Assembly: GCA_963720235.1 (NCBI GenBank)
Contig: OY970389.1
Coordinates: 4,650,001 to 4,714,000, forward strand
DNA length: 64,000 nt
Direction of reading: 5' to 3'
Origin: JACMLC01 sp963720235
GTDB taxonomy: Bacteria > Acidobacteriota > Blastocatellia > Pyrinomonadales > Pyrinomonadaceae
The number at the start of each line of letters is the position of its first letter. The first letter of the stretch is position 1. Both the position numbers and the translations under genes were made by a program. Below are positions 26,495 to 35,645 of this stretch, piece after piece. Below the pieces are notes generated by a model. That model made no database searches. It was not told where the DNA came from and saw nothing but the letters and a program-made list of their open reading frames with translations.

Positions 26495-27397
26495 ATGCTA
26501 ACCGGCAATCATAATCGTCGAACCAATCTCACAATGAGACTCTCAAACGTTATCCACAGCTTGCCTTTCATGCGCCGCAGGCAGAGCGCGACGGCTTTGA
26601 AGACAGATTCCGTCAACTGGGCGCAGACCTCCTGGGGACAGAAATTTATCAGGTCGACCACGCTTGCACTCGCGCTCATGTGCATGGCTTCAATCGCCGT
26701 TGCGGATGTGAAGATTACTACCAAGAGCGGCGCGAGTGGTCAGAGCATGACTTACACGACCTATATCAAGGGCGCGCGCCAGCGCACGGAAGGCATGGGC
26801 TTTACGACCATCTATCAATGCGACCTCAAGCGCACGATTCAGATTAACGATAAGACCAGAAGCTATCTCATCACGCCAATATCTGGAACGGACGGCGGAG
26901 CAAATACGCAGAGGACAGCAGGAAAAGCGCGCAAGGGCGGCGTTATCACTTATCACACGACCAACACTGACACGGGCGAGCGCAAGCAGATGTTCGGCAT
27001 GACGGCCAAGCGCATCAAGTCGAAGATGGTGGTCGAAGCCAGCGAGGGCGCATGTAGCTCTATGAACATGGAGATGGAAACGGACGGCTGGTATGTTGAG
27101 ATTCCCGGCGGCATGAACTGCCAGACAGAGGCTGCGTCGAGTCTGCCGTCTGCGCAGTCCGATTGCGTGGACGAAGTTCGCTTCAAGACAACCGGCCTTG
27201 CGAACGCAGGCCATCCTGTGATGACGACGACCACTATGAAATTCAACATGGGCGCGGACGGCCCGGCCATCCCGTCTTCAACATCCACACAGGAAGTGAC
27301 GGACATCTCCACTGCGAAGCTTGACCAATCGCTCTTTGAGATTCCGGCGGGCTACACGGAAGTCAAAACCATGCAGGAGCTTGGCAGCCCATACTAA
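26495..27397 (+). CDS. Exported protein of unknown function (DUF4412-like)
   Basis: 300 residues from ATG 26495, which has AAGGAG eight bases upstream. A hydrophobic segment lies unusually far in, at about 55-73 (STTLALALMCMASIAVADVK), so the export signal has a long basic n-region or the protein is membrane anchored; an internal start is possible. The mature part has VKITTKSGASGQSMTYTTYI, QRTEGMGFTTIYQCDLKR, LITPIS, then a variable linker, and a C-terminal half with four cysteines. It resembles DUF4412-type outer-envelope proteins that report on metal or lipid handling. Function unknown. A hairpin terminator follows at 27421. Confidence 0.65.
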   Translation: MLTGNHNRRTNLTMRLSNVIHSLPFMRRRQSATALKTDSVNWAQTSWGQKFIRSTTLALALMCMASIAVADVKITTKSGASGQSMTYTTYIKGARQRTEGMGFTTIYQCDLKRTIQINDKTRSYLITPISGTDGGANTQRTAGKARKGGVITYHTTNTDTGERKQMFGMTAKRIKSKMVVEASEGACSSMNMEMETDGWYVEIPGGMNCQTEAASSLPSAQSDCVDEVRFKTTGLANAGHPVMTTTTMKFNMGADGPAIPSSTSTQEVTDISTAKLDQSLFEIPAGYTEVKTMQELGSPY

Positions 27398-27420
27398 ATT
27401 TCATCTGCGAAAAAGTTAGA

Positions 27421-27467
27421 AGGCAAAAGTGAAGAAGCGTTGAATGCTTCCTTACTTTTGCCTTTTA
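27421..27467 (+). terminator. Hairpin terminator
   Basis: AGGCAAAAGTGAAGAAGC faces GCTTCCTTACTTTTGCCT (16 of 18 paired), followed by TTTTACCTTTTACC, 23 bp after the stop of the exported protein. Confidence 0.75.
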
Positions 27468-27569
27468 CCTTTTACCTCTTTACTTTCTCAGCCTCTCTTC
27501 GGGTTATACTGAGGTTGAAGCACGAAGAAATTCAAATTCGCTAGTGAGTTGGTTGAGTTTATCAAAGCT

Positions 27570-28709
27570 ATGACAGAGCCTTCTTATGCTGCCGCCAGAA
27601 CAGTCGCCTCTACAGTCGAGGCGCACTTTGCGCGCCATCTCGCGGCGGCAAGGCAGCGCACTTGGCTGGAGCTTGCCACGCAACCAGACGCGGCAGTGAT
27701 TGAAGCCATCATTGATGCAGGTTTCTGGGCCAGCCTGCGGCGCGAAGAAGGTTATTCGCCAAAAATCTCTCTGGCCTTTCTGCGACCGGAGCAGGCCGGG
27801 CAGCCTCTCCTGTTCGAACACTCTTTGCCGCTCACGCCCGCGGCCCTCACGCGCCTCGCGCCTGCCGTCGAGCGTCCCGGCATACATCTGGGAGTCTGGC
27901 GCGAAGGCGACCAATTATCTGTCTGGGGAACGACGCGCACGATTCCCAAGCTCTGTTTTGTGCTTGAGGTAATTGAGCCCGGACTACTTGTCGTCAAGTA
28001 TCGTCGCGGTCAGGAGCCGGGCAAGTTTGTCAACGTGCTTGTGCTCAAAGCAGACCAGATTAAAGAGATAGACGAAAGGGGGACGAGCCTGCCGGATTGC
28101 CCTGCGCTGTTGACCTCGCTGCTCGGTTTCGGCTCGCCTGTCGCGGAGGATGAATCCGTCAACGTGCTCGTACAGCTTGCAGTCTCCATGCGCGCGCACG
28201 GTCGCGGCGGCTCTCTGATCGTCGTGCCGCACGGCACGACGAGCTGGCGCGAGTCTATCGTCTGGCCCGTGCCTTATGCAGTCTCGCCTGCTTATTCGGA
28301 ACTCGCTGAGTTGATGCGGCAGGAAGAGAGCGAGCAGGACAAGCGTGTCTGGCAGGAATCTTTGATAGATGCAGTGGATGCTATTGCAGGGTTGACGGCT
28401 GTGGACGGCGCGACTGTCCTCAGCGAGCAGTATGAAGTGCTGGCCTTTGGCGCGAAGATTGGGCGACGCGAGGGAGGCACGCAGGTCGAACAGGTCGTCC
28501 TCACAGAACCGATTCTAGGCAACATGGCATCGGTCGTTTATCCAGTCCAAATCGGCGGCACACGCCATTTGTCTGCGGCACAATTTGTACAGGATCAGCG
28601 CGACTCTGTGGTTCTTGTCGCCTCGCAGGACGGACGCTTTACAATCTTCGCCTGGTCGCCGTGTGAAGAGATGGTGCACGCGCATCGCGTGGAGACGCTG
28701 CTGTTATAG
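27570..28709 (+). CDS. DACNV sensor plus diadenylate-cyclase-like domain protein
   Basis: 379 residues from ATG 27570 (a TTG at 27549 is possible). The N-terminal two thirds match the DACNV type, a probable sensor domain described next to DisA_N (diadenylate cyclase) modules: WASLRREEGYSPKISLAFL, GIHLGVWREGDQLSVWG, GGSLIVVPHGTTSW. The last ~120 residues look like a DAC domain: AVDGATVLSEQYEVLAFGAKI with the DGA motif, and GGTRHLSAAQF in place of the usual GTRHRAA, then VVLVASQDGRFTIFAW. DAC enzymes make c-di-AMP from two ATP. The RHR to RHL change may affect activity. Soluble, no partner gene in the operon. Confidence 0.7.
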   Translation: MTEPSYAAARTVASTVEAHFARHLAAARQRTWLELATQPDAAVIEAIIDAGFWASLRREEGYSPKISLAFLRPEQAGQPLLFEHSLPLTPAALTRLAPAVERPGIHLGVWREGDQLSVWGTTRTIPKLCFVLEVIEPGLLVVKYRRGQEPGKFVNVLVLKADQIKEIDERGTSLPDCPALLTSLLGFGSPVAEDESVNVLVQLAVSMRAHGRGGSLIVVPHGTTSWRESIVWPVPYAVSPAYSELAELMRQEESEQDKRVWQESLIDAVDAIAGLTAVDGATVLSEQYEVLAFGAKIGRREGGTQVEQVVLTEPILGNMASVVYPVQIGGTRHLSAAQFVQDQRDSVVLVASQDGRFTIFAWSPCEEMVHAHRVETLLL

Positions 28710-28744
28710 ACTCTGTTTTTGAAAGCTTTGTTTTGAAAGCTTTT

Positions 28745-28945
28745 AAATAAACCGAATTGCTGATTGTGCGGCTGTGCCGCCCTGCTGTGCGGAAAGTCTC
28801 TGACTTTCCGACTCCTGCCCCTCCTATATATACTGCGCGAGGCTGAGCCTCGCGCAGGGTTCAGGCTAAAGCTGCCGGAACAGCTTAGCTGTTCCGCACA
28901 GCAGGCGGCACAGCCGCTATTTATTTGTTGACTACCAACTTGAGT
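28745..28945. repeat. MITE-like palindromic element
   Basis: The core runs from GCGGCTGTGCCGC (28768-28780) to GCGGCACAGCCGC (28905-28917), enclosing TGCTGTGCGGAAAGTC, AGGCTGAGCCT and a second GGAACAGC/GCTGTTCC pair. The right end AACTTGAGTTATG (28931-28945 region) matches the ends of the other copies; the left end near 28750 is weak. Confidence 0.65.
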
Positions 28946-29392
28946 TATGAGCCTGAGGCGCGGCGCAATCTCTCATCACAGAAATACAATAATTCTCAAC
29001 GATGATAAATCTTAACAACGGCTGTCGAATCTGCTACTCTTGTATCCCTCTTCGACAGCGGCGGCGGCTTTCAGGCTGACGCCAATGCCTCAACCGGCCC
29101 ACAAGGTAGCGTTTCGATAGTGCGTCAAGCGATTGATGTTTTCTAATCAATCCTGGCCGGAGAAGAGGTAGGAGCGTCGCGTTGCTGCTTTCCTCAAGTG
29201 CATCGGCGCGATTCGTTAGACCGGGTAAGTGAGTTTTTTTTCCAGTCCCCAGTAAATTTAGACAACGAAGGCAATTCTCAAACGGCCACACCCGCAGGGC
29301 GTGTGCGATTTTCCAAAGTCGCATAAGCTTTGCGCAACCACCGCGCGAGGCAGTTGCAGTACCTCAACCAAACACTAATGGAGGAAGAAAGA
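28946..29392. other. Gene-free stretch upstream of the M36 protease
   Basis: About 450 bp. A 96-codon minus frame (29034-29324) looks like non-coding composition. The stretch should hold the protease promoter; I see no clear boxes or RNA structure. Confidence 0.45.
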
Positions 29393-32152
29393 ATGCGTAA
29401 CAGATTGCTCGTAGGATTGTTGGGCGTGGCCCTCGCAGCCGCCTCGATCTTTCCTTTCACCAAGTCGGGCGCTACCCCAGCGCCTCAAGCGAAGGGCGCT
29501 CTCACCAGCCAAGCCCAGCCCCAACGTGCGACGCTTCCCAATTTTGATGTTCGTCTCGCCGACAAAGGCGAGTTTATGGATTTCGATCTCAACTCAACTT
29601 TAGACACACAGAGAGCCATTGAGAGCGGCAATGCCGTTTTGAGTTTGCGGGCCAATGCGGTTAACAATTTCCGCGCGAACCTCGCGCCGGAAAATGCTGC
29701 AAACCTTCGCGCGCAAGCGAACGAAGCTGGCGCGCTGAAAAATTTCTTCATTGACGGCAGCGCGCTCTCCGGGCCGCAGTCGGGCATGCCTGACAGCATC
29801 GCGCGCAATTTCCTGCGCAGCGAGTCTGCGCTGTTCGCGCTCACGGATGCTGGAGTCTCTAACTTGAGACTCGCTAACGAAGACAACGATAGAGGCACGA
29901 CCTTTCTTGAATACACGCAGATGGTCGGCGGCATCAAGGTCTTTGAAGGACAGGTGAAGGTTGTTGTCAACCAGAGTGGCGAAGTCCTCTCTGTACGCGA
30001 AGGCTTTCTCATCACAGACCAGAAAGTCAGACTCCGTCCGACGCTCATGGAAGCTGACGGCATCGCCAGAGCTTTCGAGCACGCTGGAAGAAATGTCATT
30101 CCTTCTTTCGTCGAGACAGACCAGCGCGCAACGCGCGGCGAGATGTCTCGTTTCGCCAATCCCCTGTCGCCAGACTATGAAGAAGTGCTTTCGGAATTGA
30201 ATGTCGTGCGCGTGGGCGAGACGGCAAGGCTGGCATGGCATGTCTATGCAGAGGTCGGGCCGAGCGAGTGGTATGAACTGCTCGTTGACGCGCACACTGG
30301 CGAACTGCTTTTGCGTCATAACCTCTATGTCTCAGAAGCGCAAGGCACTGTTTACATCGAAGCTCCTGACAAAGGCGCGCGTCAGCTTATCTCCTTTGTA
30401 GGCGACACAACTATCAACACCGCAGCCGGATGGATGGGAACTTCGACCGTCACAACCGGCAACAACGTCGAAGCATATCTGGACACAAATGCAGACAACG
30501 CGCCGGATGCCAACAACGGCACGGGCCTCTCGAACGGACATGCTTTTGCGGCCAATCAGGATTTCACTTTCCCGTTCTCGACCACAGTTGACCCGCGCAC
30601 ACAGCAGGCTGCGGTCGTGACGAATCTCTTCTACTACAATAACTTCATACACGACTTCTCGTATCGCTTAGGCTTTACGGAAACGTCGCGTAACTTTCAG
30701 GTCAATAACTACGGGCGCGGCGGCACTGGCAACGATTCTGTCAGGGCAGAAGCGCAGGACGGCTCCGGCACAAACAACGCAAACTTTGCGACGCCGCCGG
30801 ACGGCTCACGCCCGCGCATGCAGCAGTACCTTTTCACCTCGCCCAATCCAGACCGCGATAGCTCTATGGACGGCGATGTGGTCTTTCACGAATACGGACA
30901 CGGCATCTCGAATCGCTTAATCGGGAACGGCAGCACAGCCTTGAGCGGCACGCAGTCGGGCGCGATGGGCGAGGCGTGGTCTGACTACTGGGCCATTACC
31001 ATCAACGGCGACGGCGCGGTCGGTGAGTATTCGACGGGCAACCCGAACGGCATACGCCGTGCGCCCTACACAGTCCCTGCCAACTCCGTCCACGATTCAT
31101 ACGCGGACGTTTGCGTCGGCGGTTGTCAGGTTCACCGCGACGGCGAAGTCTGGGCCGCGACTCTCTGGGATTTGCGCACACAGCTTGGCGCGACCATCAC
31201 AGACAACATCATTCTTAACGGCATGAAGTTCACGCCGAATCGCCCGTCGTTCCTGAACGCGCGCGACGGCATTCTGCAAGCAGACCAGAACTTGAACGGC
31301 GGTGTGAATCGTTGCGCCATCTGGACTGTCTTTGCGCGTCACGGCATGGGCGTCTCGGCAGTCGGCAACGACGGCACGACGCACACAGCCGCGACTGATT
31401 TGCCATCTGATTGCGGCGGCACTTGCAGCTATTCAATCAGTCCTTCGAGCGCGAGCTATGCGGCTGCGGGCGGCACTGGCAGCGTCAGCGTGACTGCCGG
31501 AGCGGGTTGCGCCTGGACTGCTGTGAGCAATGCAAGCTTCATCACCATCACTTCCGGCAGTAGCGGAAGCGGCAACGGAACAGTCGGCTACTCTGTCGCC
31601 AGCAACACAGGCACATCATCGCGCACAGGCACGATGACCATCGCGGGCCAGACCTTCACAGTAACGCAGGCAGGCACGGGCGGTGGTGGCTGTTCGCAGT
31701 TAATTACGAACCAGGGATTCGAGACAGGCACGACTCCATGGATAGTCAGCGGTCAGGTCACACGCAGCACCGGAGCCTATCCGCACAGCGGCACGGCTTA
31801 CATGATTATCAACGGAGTCAACAGCAGCAGCGGCACGTTGTACCAGACAGTCACGATTCCGAGTGGCTGCTCGCCCAATCTTAACTTCTGGCTCAATATC
31901 ACGACGAGCGAGGCGGCTGGCGATCCTATCTTTGACCGTCTCTTCATCGAAGTGAGAAATACGTCAGGCACGCTGTTAGCAACCCTTGCGACCTTCAGCA
32001 ACCAGAACAGCGGCACGGCTGGCGTGTATGTCCTCAGAGGGTCATACAGTCTTTCCAGCTTCGCGGGCCAGACAGTGCGAATTCAATTTCGCGGCACGAA
32101 CGACATTACATTGCCCACGTCATTCCGCGTGGATGATGTATCTGTCCAGTAA
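29393..32152 (+). CDS. Secreted M36 (fungalysin-like) metalloprotease, modular
   Basis: 919 residues from ATG 29393 (GGAGGAAGAAAG upstream). Signal peptide LLVGLLGVALAAASIFPF. A propeptide follows to about 330 (FTP-like, LEYTQMVGGIKVFEGQVKVV). The catalytic domain has HEYGHGISNRL with zinc histidines near residue 499 and the glutamate in GEAWSDYW. Then a BACON-like domain (YSISPSSASYAAAGGTGSVS, FTVTQAG), and a C-terminal jelly-roll domain with a NQGFETG start and RVDDVSV end, likely glycan or protein binding. An exported protease for protein degradation. Single-gene transcript. Confidence 0.93.
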   Translation: MRNRLLVGLLGVALAAASIFPFTKSGATPAPQAKGALTSQAQPQRATLPNFDVRLADKGEFMDFDLNSTLDTQRAIESGNAVLSLRANAVNNFRANLAPENAANLRAQANEAGALKNFFIDGSALSGPQSGMPDSIARNFLRSESALFALTDAGVSNLRLANEDNDRGTTFLEYTQMVGGIKVFEGQVKVVVNQSGEVLSVREGFLITDQKVRLRPTLMEADGIARAFEHAGRNVIPSFVETDQRATRGEMSRFANPLSPDYEEVLSELNVVRVGETARLAWHVYAEVGPSEWYELLVDAHTGELLLRHNLYVSEAQGTVYIEAPDKGARQLISFVGDTTINTAAGWMGTSTVTTGNNVEAYLDTNADNAPDANNGTGLSNGHAFAANQDFTFPFSTTVDPRTQQAAVVTNLFYYNNFIHDFSYRLGFTETSRNFQVNNYGRGGTGNDSVRAEAQDGSGTNNANFATPPDGSRPRMQQYLFTSPNPDRDSSMDGDVVFHEYGHGISNRLIGNGSTALSGTQSGAMGEAWSDYWAITINGDGAVGEYSTGNPNGIRRAPYTVPANSVHDSYADVCVGGCQVHRDGEVWAATLWDLRTQLGATITDNIILNGMKFTPNRPSFLNARDGILQADQNLNGGVNRCAIWTVFARHGMGVSAVGNDGTTHTAATDLPSDCGGTCSYSISPSSASYAAAGGTGSVSVTAGAGCAWTAVSNASFITITSGSSGSGNGTVGYSVASNTGTSSRTGTMTIAGQTFTVTQAGTGGGGCSQLITNQGFETGTTPWIVSGQVTRSTGAYPHSGTAYMIINGVNSSSGTLYQTVTIPSGCSPNLNFWLNITTSEAAGDPIFDRLFIEVRNTSGTLLATLATFSNQNSGTAGVYVLRGSYSLSSFAGQTVRIQFRGTNDITLPTSFRVDDVSVQ

Positions 32153-32156
32153 ACTC

Positions 32157-32328
32157 ACTATGACAGCCCCGACAGGGATGACATGATGAGAGCCCCGTGA
32201 GGGGTGACATGATGAGCCCCGGTAGGGGCGGCATGAAGTAGCCCACGACGTGAGTCGTGGGTTACGCAGCAAGAGATAAATAATAAGCCCCGTAGGGGCG
32301 GCATAGCTTATGCCGCCCCTACGGGGCT
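32157..32328. repeat. Direct and inverted repeats (AGCCCCGTAGGGGCGGCATA words)
   Basis: Three near-direct copies of AGCCCCGTGAGGGGTGACAT (32184, 32213 region), then AGTAGCCCACGACGTGAGTCGTGGG, and a perfect 20-bp inverted repeat AGCCCCGTAGGGGCGGCATA (32286-32305 with 32309-32328). The same words occur near 22226 and 58165. No open frame; lies after the M36 protease. Confidence 0.7.
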
Positions 32329-32390
32329 CGATTTGTGTATGGGACGCATGTCTGAAAGTCTGCCCTATCACCGCAAAACCTTGCCGCTCA

Positions 32391-32640
32391 AGCGTGAAAG
32401 TTGGTCATCTCAGCCTGTAAGTTGCTCATATCAGCGTCACACTTTACTTCTACAGCGTCAAAGTCGCTCATATCAGGGTGAAAGTTAGCCATATCAAAGC
32501 AAAACTTGCTCATATCAACGTGAAAGTTAGCCATATCAGCGTTGAAGTCACTCATATCAGTGTGAAAGTTATCCATATCAGGGCGAAAGATAGTCATATC
32601 AGTGTGAAAGTTGGTCATATCGGCGTGAAAGACGTGTGGC
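32391..32640 (-). repeat. 21-bp minisatellite, coding heptads on the minus strand
   Basis: About twelve units of 21 bp with consensus GTGAAAGTTNGCCATATCAG (plus strand), no point being exact. On the minus strand it lies inside a 109-codon frame (32717-32388) reading as heptads of the form HxDMxNF: HTDMTNF, HTDMTIF, RPDMDNF, NADMANF, HVDMSKF. Codon positions vary mostly where the heptad is tolerant. The plus strand also reads as heptads (VSHISVK). No ribosome site at the minus ATG, which sits in a hairpin repeat, so expression is unproven; a hypothetical coiled-coil peptide or a plain minisatellite. Confidence 0.6.
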
Positions 32641-32708
32641 GCGAGATAAGCGGTAGGCGACGCAGCATGACAGCTTGAGATTTGGGTGAATAAAGGGGAC
32701 AAAAGAAT

Positions 32709-32781
32709 CTCCCGCAAAGGCGCAAAGGCGCAAAGAAAAGCAACCTGTCTTTCCTTTGCGCCTTTGCGCCTTTGCGGGAGA
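32709..32781. repeat. Word-type inverted repeat (GCAAAGGC)
   Basis: CTCCCGCAAAGGCGCAAAGG faces CCTTTGCGCCTTTGCGGGAG nearly perfectly, with GCGCAAAGAAAAG in the loop. Same family as 20955, 42857 and 49453. Confidence 0.8.
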
Positions 32782-32789
32782 CGTTTCTT

Positions 32790-33217
32790 CCCTTTCTTTG
32801 AACTGACCCACTACCGAAAAGTGAGAAATAAAGGACTTAAAGAGGTATGTAACTTTTGGAACATTGAAAGCGAGGCCGCCGAGTACGTGGGAATGTCACG
32901 ACGGCCCCTCCGCAGCTATCCGCCCCGCCAGACGGACGCGCGGCAGTGAGCGTACCCATCCCCCAACGCCCACTGTTCGAGCTTTATTGATGTCAAGAAA
33001 GTGCGCTCTCTGCTATATTGAGCGCGTTCTGATTGAAAACTAAACAACGGCACATGCGTCGCTCAACCCTCAATCTCAAAACTGAGTAAATGAGCATCGC
33101 CGTTGAATGTGAAAGGTTCACACTCACGGCAAAGCGATTGAGCGAGCGCATTCTATTCCCAAACGGGAACAAAAGTAAATCACAAAATTCATTTTGCCCA
33201 TCAGGAGACAAATTCTG
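32790..33217. other. Gene-free stretch with interleaved inverted repeats
   Basis: No credible gene. Two complementary pairs interleave: CAACGGC (33045-33051) with GCCGTTG (33099-33105), and TGCGTCGCTCAA (33055-33066) with TTGAGCGAGCGCA (33138-33150). The order is that of a pseudoknot and may reflect a structured leader of the HTH gene at 33218. Confidence 0.4.
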
Positions 33218-33502
33218 ATGGGTACAAAGCCACGCCCCAAACCTGAACGCCTCGCGGAAAAGCTTCGCCAGATTAGAGATGCTTTCGAATTGTCTCAATC
33301 GGAGATGCTGAAACTTCTTGAGGCAGACGAGCTTATTGCTTACAACGAAATCTCGAAATACGAGCTAGGATTGAGAGAGCCGAGTTTGCTAGTTCTCCTG
33401 CGCTATGCGCGTCTGGCTGGCGTGTGTCCTGAGTTGTTGATTGACGACGAGCTTGATTTGCCCGCCAGATTGCCAGCCAAGCGAAAACATTCCAGCCAAT
33501 AA
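33218..33502 (+). CDS. HTH (Cro/C1-type) regulator
   Basis: 94 residues from ATG 33218 (CAGGAGA ten bases upstream; the frame extends to 33194). Basic N terminus (TKPRPKPERLAEKLRQIRD), then a helix-turn-helix: FELSQSEMLKLLEADELIAY, NEISKYELGLREPSLLVLL, RYARLAGV. It ends with an acidic stretch LLIDDELDLP and a basic tail. A DNA-binding protein; target not visible. No partner gene next to it, only structured sequence upstream. Confidence 0.85.
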   Translation: MGTKPRPKPERLAEKLRQIRDAFELSQSEMLKLLEADELIAYNEISKYELGLREPSLLVLLRYARLAGVCPELLIDDELDLPARLPAKRKHSSQ

Positions 33503-33638
33503 TTTTTCGCCCGACAATTATTTTCAGGTCAACGAAGCGCTTTGCAGAAGACTCTTCCGGGGCGACAATCGGCGCAAGATATTTTAAGATGACCGCGCCC
33601 CTCGGAAATCCATAGCTCTCTGTTGAAAGGAAGCGGCA

Positions 33639-34085
33639 ATGTTTCGTCGTTTAATCGCCACAATGCCAAGTTGGTTTACGCTGCCCGTCAGGCTCGCGCT
33701 CGGCATCATCTTTATCGCGCATGGATTGCAGAAAGTTTTCGGCTGGTGGGGCGGCCCCGGTCTCAACGCCTTTGTGGAGAATCAGGGAAAGCCTGCGCCG
33801 TTTGGCTTGCGGCCCGTCTGGCTCTGGATGGGCGCGGCTGCGTTTGCAGAGCTTGTCGGCGGGCTGCTGGTGCTCATCGGACTATTGACGCGGCTCGGCG
33901 CGCTCGCCATCACCTTTGTGATGCTGGTGGCAATGTTCGGCGTACACTGGGGCGCATTCTTCCTGCCGAGCAGAGGCATCGAATATACGCTCGCGCTGCT
34001 CGGCATGGCCCTCGCGCTGGTCATCTCCGGCGGCGGTCAGGCATCCATTGATATGAAGCTGATGCATAGTCGAAGAAGATTCTGA
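33639..34085 (+). CDS. DoxX-family membrane protein
   Basis: 148 residues with four membrane segments: VRLALGIIFIAHGLQKVFGW, LWMGAAAFAELVGGLLVLIG, ALAITFVMLVAMFGVHW and TLALLGMALALVISGGG. The RLxLGxxFxxHGxQK start is the DoxX signature. DoxX-type proteins act in thiosulfate oxidation or redox stress complexes in various bacteria. AAAGGAAG lies upstream of the ATG. A separate transcript unit; the downstream MFS gene is 93 bp away across a word-type repeat. Confidence 0.9.
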   Translation: MFRRLIATMPSWFTLPVRLALGIIFIAHGLQKVFGWWGGPGLNAFVENQGKPAPFGLRPVWLWMGAAAFAELVGGLLVLIGLLTRLGALAITFVMLVAMFGVHWGAFFLPSRGIEYTLALLGMALALVISGGGQASIDMKLMHSRRRF

Positions 34086-34086
34086 A

Positions 34087-34177
34087 ATTTTAGATTTTAG
34101 ATTTTAGATTGGTCATGCAGACTCGGCTTGCACACCTCTCAATTTCTTAAATCAAAAATCAAAAATCAAAAATCGAA
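34087..34177. repeat. Word-type inverted repeat (AAAATC)
   Basis: TTTTAGATTTTAGATTTTAG faces AAATCAAAAATCAAAAATC, loop about 45 bases. It reaches to two bases before the MFS start codon, so it replaces the usual ribosome-site region. Confidence 0.65.
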
Positions 34178-34178
34178 A

Positions 34179-35429
34179 ATGACAAAACGCTCGCCCCTAC
34201 TGGTCATCTTCATCACTATCTTCATAGACCTCATCGGATTCGGCATAGTCATTCCGGTGCTGCCGTTTTATGTCGAGAGCAGCAAGTTTAATGCGACGCC
34301 GCGCTCTGTCGGTCTCTTGTTTGCTTCCTACTCCGTGATGCAGCTTATCTTCTCGCCGATTTTGGGGAGACTGTCTGACAAGTACGGACGACGACCGGTT
34401 CTGTTTTTTAGCTTACTCGGAACGAGCCTTGGCTTTCTCGTCATGGGTTTTGCGACGACGCTGTGGATGCTCTTTGCCGGAAGAATTTTGGACGGCATCA
34501 CTGGCGGCAACATCTCTACGGCGCAAGCATACATCGCAGACATCACTGCGCCCGAAGAGCGCGCGAAGGGCATGGGCATTGTCGGCGCGGCCTTCGGCCT
34601 GGGCTTTATCTTTGGCCCACCGATTGGCGGCATCATGAGCCGTTGGGGAATCAGCGTGCCTTTCATCTTCGCCGCCGGGCTCGCCTTTGCCAACGCCATC
34701 CTGCTCTACTTCACGCTGCCCGAAACAGTCACGCCGGATCATCCTGCGCGCGCGCGCACAACAGAGAGCCGTTGGGCTCTGATGATGCGCTCTATCAAGC
34801 AGACGCGGCTTGCGTTTGTGCTGCTCATCTATTTTCTGTTCGTCGTCGCCTTCTCGATTATGACGACGACCTTTGCGCTCTACACAATGTATCGCTTCGG
34901 CTATGACGCGCAGCACAACGGCTATCTCTTCCTCTTCATCGGGACGATTGCGGCGATTGTGCAAGGCACTCTGATTGGAAAGCTGGTTAAGCGTTTCGGA
35001 GAACTGCCGCTTGTCGTCGCGGGCGCGTTGATGTTTACTGTGAGCCTTTTTATAGTGCCTTTCGTTGGCCCGCAGGCAGGCGGACTTGCCGCGCTCTTGA
35101 TGATTACGTGCGTGCTTGCCATCGGCAATTCTTTAGCGACTCCGGCTCTCACGAGTCTTTCATCAAAGAGCGTCAGCCGCGGCGAGCAGGGCAGCGTGCT
35201 CGGCGTCACGCAATCCGCAGCCAGCCTCGCGCGCGTCGTTGGCCCACTCCTGAGCGCGTTTCTCATCTACAGCGCGACCGCGCCCAAACACATCTCGGAT
35301 GTTTCCGTGCGCGCGACCTTCTGGACAGCCGCCGCCATCATGTTCATAGCTTTTCTGGCCGCAGTCTATTTCACGCGCAGCCATGCGAGGGAATACACGG
35401 AAACCGAAGTCGCTCAGGTCAGTAGCTGA
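34179..35429 (+). CDS. MFS transporter, TetA/TCR-like
   Basis: 416 residues from ATG 34179; the frame extends to 34128 through repeat DNA. Twelve membrane segments. Signatures: DLIGFGIVIPVLPFY in helix 1 and GRLSDKYGRRPVLFFSL, the A-like motif between helices 2 and 3, and PPIGGIMSRWG. Similar to tetracycline/multidrug antiporters (DHA1/TCR group). Exports a drug-like or metabolite substrate using proton influx; substrate not predictable. No clear ribosome site because of the repeat just upstream. Confidence 0.9.
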   Translation: MTKRSPLLVIFITIFIDLIGFGIVIPVLPFYVESSKFNATPRSVGLLFASYSVMQLIFSPILGRLSDKYGRRPVLFFSLLGTSLGFLVMGFATTLWMLFAGRILDGITGGNISTAQAYIADITAPEERAKGMGIVGAAFGLGFIFGPPIGGIMSRWGISVPFIFAAGLAFANAILLYFTLPETVTPDHPARARTTESRWALMMRSIKQTRLAFVLLIYFLFVVAFSIMTTTFALYTMYRFGYDAQHNGYLFLFIGTIAAIVQGTLIGKLVKRFGELPLVVAGALMFTVSLFIVPFVGPQAGGLAALLMITCVLAIGNSLATPALTSLSSKSVSRGEQGSVLGVTQSAASLARVVGPLLSAFLIYSATAPKHISDVSVRATFWTAAAIMFIAFLAAVYFTRSHAREYTETEVAQVSS

Positions 35430-35645
35430 AGCTTGCAGGACAACTATTTCATTAACCTCAGTTCGACATCAATGAGCTTTCTGAAAAAGAAAAAAGAGCT
35501 ATCCACGAAATTACACGAAACATAACGAGATGAGATTTCATTCGTATTGTTTTGTGTGGTTTAGTGGATAGAAATCTTTCCTTTCTTATCTCGCGCCCCA
35601 CGCTCAGTTGCATGTTCCGGCCTTTGAATGGAGGGAGAAAAAGAG

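Noticed and set aside
29034..29324. 96-codon minus-strand frame before the M36 protease
   Set aside because: No start signal, no family, composition like non-coding DNA.
32391..32640. CRISPR array
   Set aside because: Units abut with no unique spacers and no cas genes nearby.
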